A stretch of DNA of 53,307 nucleotides from Ectopseudomonas oleovorans (GTDB taxonomy: Bacteria; Pseudomonadota; Gammaproteobacteria; Pseudomonadales; Pseudomonadaceae), in contig NZ_QASO01000084.1 of the NCBI RefSeq assembly GCF_003052605.1, forward strand, positions 1-53,307, written 5' to 3'. The translations under genes and the position numbers were made by a program. Shown piece after piece: positions 51,140-53,307 of this stretch. A model generated the notes under the pieces. It worked only from the letters and a program-made list of their open reading frames with translations, searched no databases and was not told where the DNA came from. Position 1 is the first letter of the stretch. Each line of letters begins with the position of its first letter.

Positions 51140-52015
51140 TTACTCCTGGGCCGACAGGCCGTGTTGCTGGCGGGCGGCGAGCAAGGTGTTGTGCATCAGC
51201 ATGGCGATGGTCATGGGGCCGACGCCGCCGGGCACCGGGGTGATGGCCGAGGCCACCGGCAGCACGGCGTCGAAGTCCACATCGCCGACCAGGCGCGAGC
51301 GACCGTTTTCCTCGATGCGGTTGATGCCGACGTCGATCACCACCGCGCCGGGTTTGATCCAGTCGGCGCCGATCATCCTTGGTCGGCCGACGGCGGCGAC
51401 CACGATGTCGGCCTGGCCGCAGAGCTTCTCCGGCTTGACGCTGCGCGAATGCAGCACGGTGACGCTGCAGTTGGCGGCCAGCAGCAGCGCCGCCATCGGC
51501 TTGCCGACGATGTTCGAGCGGCCCACCACCACGGCATGCTTGCCGGACAGGTCGCCGAGGGTGTCGCGCAGCAGGCGCATGCAGCCGGCCGGGGTGCAGG
51601 GCGTGAGCACCGGGCGGCCCTGGCTGAGGCCGCCGACGTTCTCGCTGTGGAAGCCGTCGACGTCCTTGGCCGGGTCGATGGCCTGCAGCACGCGGGTTTC
51701 ATCGATGTGCGCCGGCAGCGGCAACTGCACCAGGATACCGTTGACCGAGGCGTCGGCATTGAGCCCGGCCACCACCTCCAGCACGGCCTCGGCGCTGGCG
51801 TCGGCGCCCAGGCGATATTCCAGCGAGCGGATGCCCACCTCGTTCGCGCGCAGCACCTTGTTGCGCACGTAGACCTGGCTGGCCGGGTCATCGCCGACCA
51901 GCACCACGGCCAGCGCCGGCTCGATGCCCCGGGCCTTGAGCACCGCCACGTCAGCGCCGACTTCGGCGAGCACGCGCGCGGCGGCGGCCTTGCCGTCGAT
52001 CAGTTGCGCGCTCAT
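51140..52015 (-). CDS. folD: Methylenetetrahydrofolate dehydrogenase/cyclohydrolase
   Basis: 291 residues. Catalytic residues are visible: Tyr and Lys in YVRNKVL (about 50-56), Gln in LVQLPLPAH, Asp in [10 protein letters not shown], and the NADP-binding [14 protein letters not shown]. It turns 5,10-methylene-THF into 10-formyl-THF. Between purU2 and soxB, it continues the C1 branch: the oxidase makes methylene-THF, FolD oxidises it and PurU releases formate. The start overlaps the purU2 stop (ATGA). Probably a dedicated second copy; the housekeeping one is not in the window. Confidence 0.94.
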   Translation of the reverse strand: MSAQLIDGKAAAARVLAEVGADVAVLKARGIEPALAVVLVGDDPASQVYVRNKVLRANEVGIRSLEYRLGADASAEAVLEVVAGLNADASVNGILVQLPLPAHIDETRVLQAIDPAKDVDGFHSENVGGLSQGRPVLTPCTPAGCMRLLRDTLGDLSGKHAVVVGRSNIVGKPMAALLLAANCSVTVLHSRSVKPEKLCGQADIVVAAVGRPRMIGADWIKPGAVVIDVGINRIEENGRSRLVGDVDFDAVLPVASAITPVPGGVGPMTIAMLMHNTLLAARQQHGLSAQE

Positions 52016-52878
52016 CGGAAGATCACCGTCTTGTCGTGGTTGAGGAACACACGGTGCTCGAGGTGGTACTTGACTGCCTTGGACAGGGCCACCGTCTCGG
52101 TGTCGCGACCCACCGCCACCAGGGCCTCGGGGGTGTAGTTGTGATCCACGCGCTGCACTTCCTGCTCGATGATCGGGCCTTCGTCGAGATCCGAAGTGAC
52201 GTAGTGGGCGGTGGCGCCGATCAGCTTCACGCCACGGTCGTAGGCCTGGTGATAGGGCTTGGCGCCCTTGAAGCCGGGCAGGAAGGAGTGGTGGATGTTG
52301 ATGGCGCGGCCCGAGAGCTGCTTGCACAGATCGTCGGAGAGGATCTGCATGTAACGCGCCAGCACCACCAGCTCGGTCTTGGTCTCGTCGACGATCTTCA
52401 ACAGTTCGGCTTCCTGCTGGGCCTTGGTGTCCTTGGTCACCGGCAGGTAGATGAAACGGATGCCCTCGCGCTCGGCCATCGGCCGCAGGTCGAGGTGGTT
52501 GGAGACGATGGCGGTGATCTTCATCTGCAGCTCGCCTTTCTGGTGGCGATAGAGCAGGTCGGCCAGGCAGTGGTCGTACTTGCTGACCATCAGCAGCACG
52601 CGCATCGGCTCGGTGGCGTCGTACAGCTCCCAGGCCATCTCGAAGCGCTCGGCGACATCGACGAAGCCGTCCTGGATCTGCTGGATGTCACCCTCGAATC
52701 CGCTGTTGAAACGGAATACCGCGCGCATGAAGAAGGCACCGCTGACCTCGTCGTCGAACTGCGCCATTTCGCTGATGTAGCAACCATGGTCGGCGAGGAA
52801 GGACGTTACGGCGGCGACGATGCCGGATGTGGCCGGGCAACTGATCTTGATCACGTATGGGTGCTTGGCGTGCTGCAT
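52012..52878 (-). CDS. purU: Formyltetrahydrofolate deformylase (PurU2)
   Basis: 288 residues. ACT domain (1-85: [28 protein letters not shown]), formyltransferase fold with [11 protein letters not shown] and Asp in [10 protein letters not shown]. Differs clearly from PurU1 at 31890-32741 and leads the folD-sox operon, so it probably serves methyl-group catabolism by converting 10-formyl-THF to formate and THF. AGAGGATTC precedes the start; an inverted repeat that might bind the regulator lies 56-86 bases upstream. Confidence 0.93.
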   Translation of the reverse strand: MQHAKHPYVIKISCPATSGIVAAVTSFLADHGCYISEMAQFDDEVSGAFFMRAVFRFNSGFEGDIQQIQDGFVDVAERFEMAWELYDATEPMRVLLMVSKYDHCLADLLYRHQKGELQMKITAIVSNHLDLRPMAEREGIRFIYLPVTKDTKAQQEAELLKIVDETKTELVVLARYMQILSDDLCKQLSGRAINIHHSFLPGFKGAKPYHQAYDRGVKLIGATAHYVTSDLDEGPIIEQEVQRVDHNYTPEALVAVGRDTETVALSKAVKYHLEHRVFLNHDKTVIFR

Positions 52879-53136
52879 GGCGAATCCTCTGCTGGGGGCG
52901 GCGGCAGGAAAATCTTCATGAGTAAAAGTGTTGTTCGTCTATGAATAAAAATTACTGTGACGAATCTATTTTTCTTGTTGGTGATTTTTATAAGTGAATG
53001 AAGCAGGTATGTCTATGCCTGTTGAGAACTTTTTTATCCTGAGGGGAAACAAGCGGGCTAGCGACATCGACGCAGGCGGTGCGATGTGCAGGCAAGCCAA
53101 TGAGGGTGAGGGTTTACACCCCGTAGCCCAATGAGA
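52879..53136. other. Promoter region of the purU2-folD-sox operon
   Basis: No gene. AT-rich stretch at 52920-53035. The inverted repeat at 52934-52964 is the main feature. The region between it and the IS110 start at about 53137 is otherwise featureless. Confidence 0.45.
52934..52964. promoter_or_regulatory. Candidate operator, inverted repeat TTCGTC-n19-GACGAA
   Basis: Six-base arms at 52934-52939 and 52959-52964, 56 to 86 bases before purU2. AT-rich centre. It could be bound by the IclR-type regulator encoded at the end of the operon; this is inference. Confidence 0.4.
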
Positions 53137-53307
53137 TGGACTCCTCCCTCCTACGGCGTCATTGCGCCAGACTGTAGGTTACGAAACAAACAATCCCGGA
53201 GGGGGAGCCCGCATGAAACTTAAACGCATAGGCGTGGATTTGGCAAAGCAGGTTTTTCAAGTTCATGGTGTCGACAGCCATGAGCAGGTCAAATGCCGCA
53301 AGCAACT
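53137..53307 (+). mobile_element. 5' end of an IS110-family insertion sequence
   Basis: Left flank with repeated CTCCTCCCTCC-type sequence and a spaced GGAGGGGGAGC just before the transposase start. Only the left end is inside the window. The exact IS boundary is estimated, since IS110 elements lack standard terminal inverted repeats. Confidence 0.6.
53213..53307 (+). CDS. IS110-family transposase, N-terminal fragment (runs off window)
   Basis: The first 31 residues (MKLKRIGVDLAKQVFQVHG...) match the IS110 transposase N terminus, with the first acidic residue of the DEDD catalytic site in GVDLAK. The rest is beyond the window. GGAGGGGGAG lies upstream of ATG 53213. Confidence 0.9.
   Translation, partial: MKLKRIGVDLAKQVFQVHGVDSHEQVKCRKQ

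Noticed and set aside
1..53307. CRISPR arrays, tRNA, rRNA or prophage genes
   Set aside because: No regularly spaced repeats, cloverleaf-like sequences or phage structural genes were noticed.

Overview
The window is chromosomal DNA from a Pseudomonas, GC-rich and close to the P. aeruginosa / P. mendocina type. Evidence is the number of recognisable Pseudomonas genes (bifA, mvaT, icmP, mxtR/crbS, a PctA-like chemoreceptor) in an order resembling P. aeruginosa: icmP-lemA-(GIDE)-bifA ... sodB, and sbcB-mvaT-purU1-CBS-MCP. No rRNA, tRNA, CRISPR array or prophage was seen. Both ends are mobile DNA: the 3' end of a group II intron at 1-161 and the 5' end of an IS110-family element from about 53137.

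Layout. 177-3298 (-): ydbH-ynbE-ydbL envelope-bridge operon. 3431-4638 (+): Xre antitoxin and RES-domain toxin pair. 4639-4982: gene-free stretch with DnaA-box-like motifs, then a Sel1-like protein and rmuC. 6883-11750 (-): alpha/beta hydrolase and the transporter/hybrid kinase mxtR. 11967-13369 (+): GNAT and AraC regulator. 13448-21480: icmP (with a Fur-box-like palindrome), lemA, a GIDE/EF-hand membrane protein, bifA, an Amt transporter coupled to an unknown protein, and sodB. 21725-28546 (-): a tightly overlapping six-gene MoxR operon (RDD, SpoIIM, DUF4129, DUF4350, MoxR, DUF58), preceded by another membrane protein gene. 29575-33392: sbcB, mvaT, purU1, a CBS protein and a small protein. 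33444-37303: PctA-like chemoreceptor, HerA-like ATPase and a small conserved protein.

37539-41105 is a decayed patch: a galM (aldose 1-epimerase) remnant, an intact FadR-type regulator and EamA exporter, a frameshifted 5'-truncated TRAP permease, and a 5'-truncated LacI-type regulator fused to it head to head by a deletion. 41106-44696 (-) is an iron-linked cluster (di-haem oxidoreductase, imelysin lipoprotein, DUF1513) with its own Fur-box-like site, about 27 kb from icmP.

44968-52878 (-) is the most interesting block: purU2-folD-soxB-soxD-soxA-soxG, followed by an iclR-type regulator gene. It encodes a heterotetrameric sarcosine-oxidase-like demethylase plus the two enzymes that take the methyl-derived C1 unit from methylene-THF to formate. 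The delta subunit has lost two of the four expected zinc ligands, so the substrate may be an N-methyl compound other than sarcosine (N-methylglutamate is one hypothesis). A palindromic repeat splits soxB from soxD, and other palindromic repeats lie at 3816-3865, 39874-39989 and 45767-45826.
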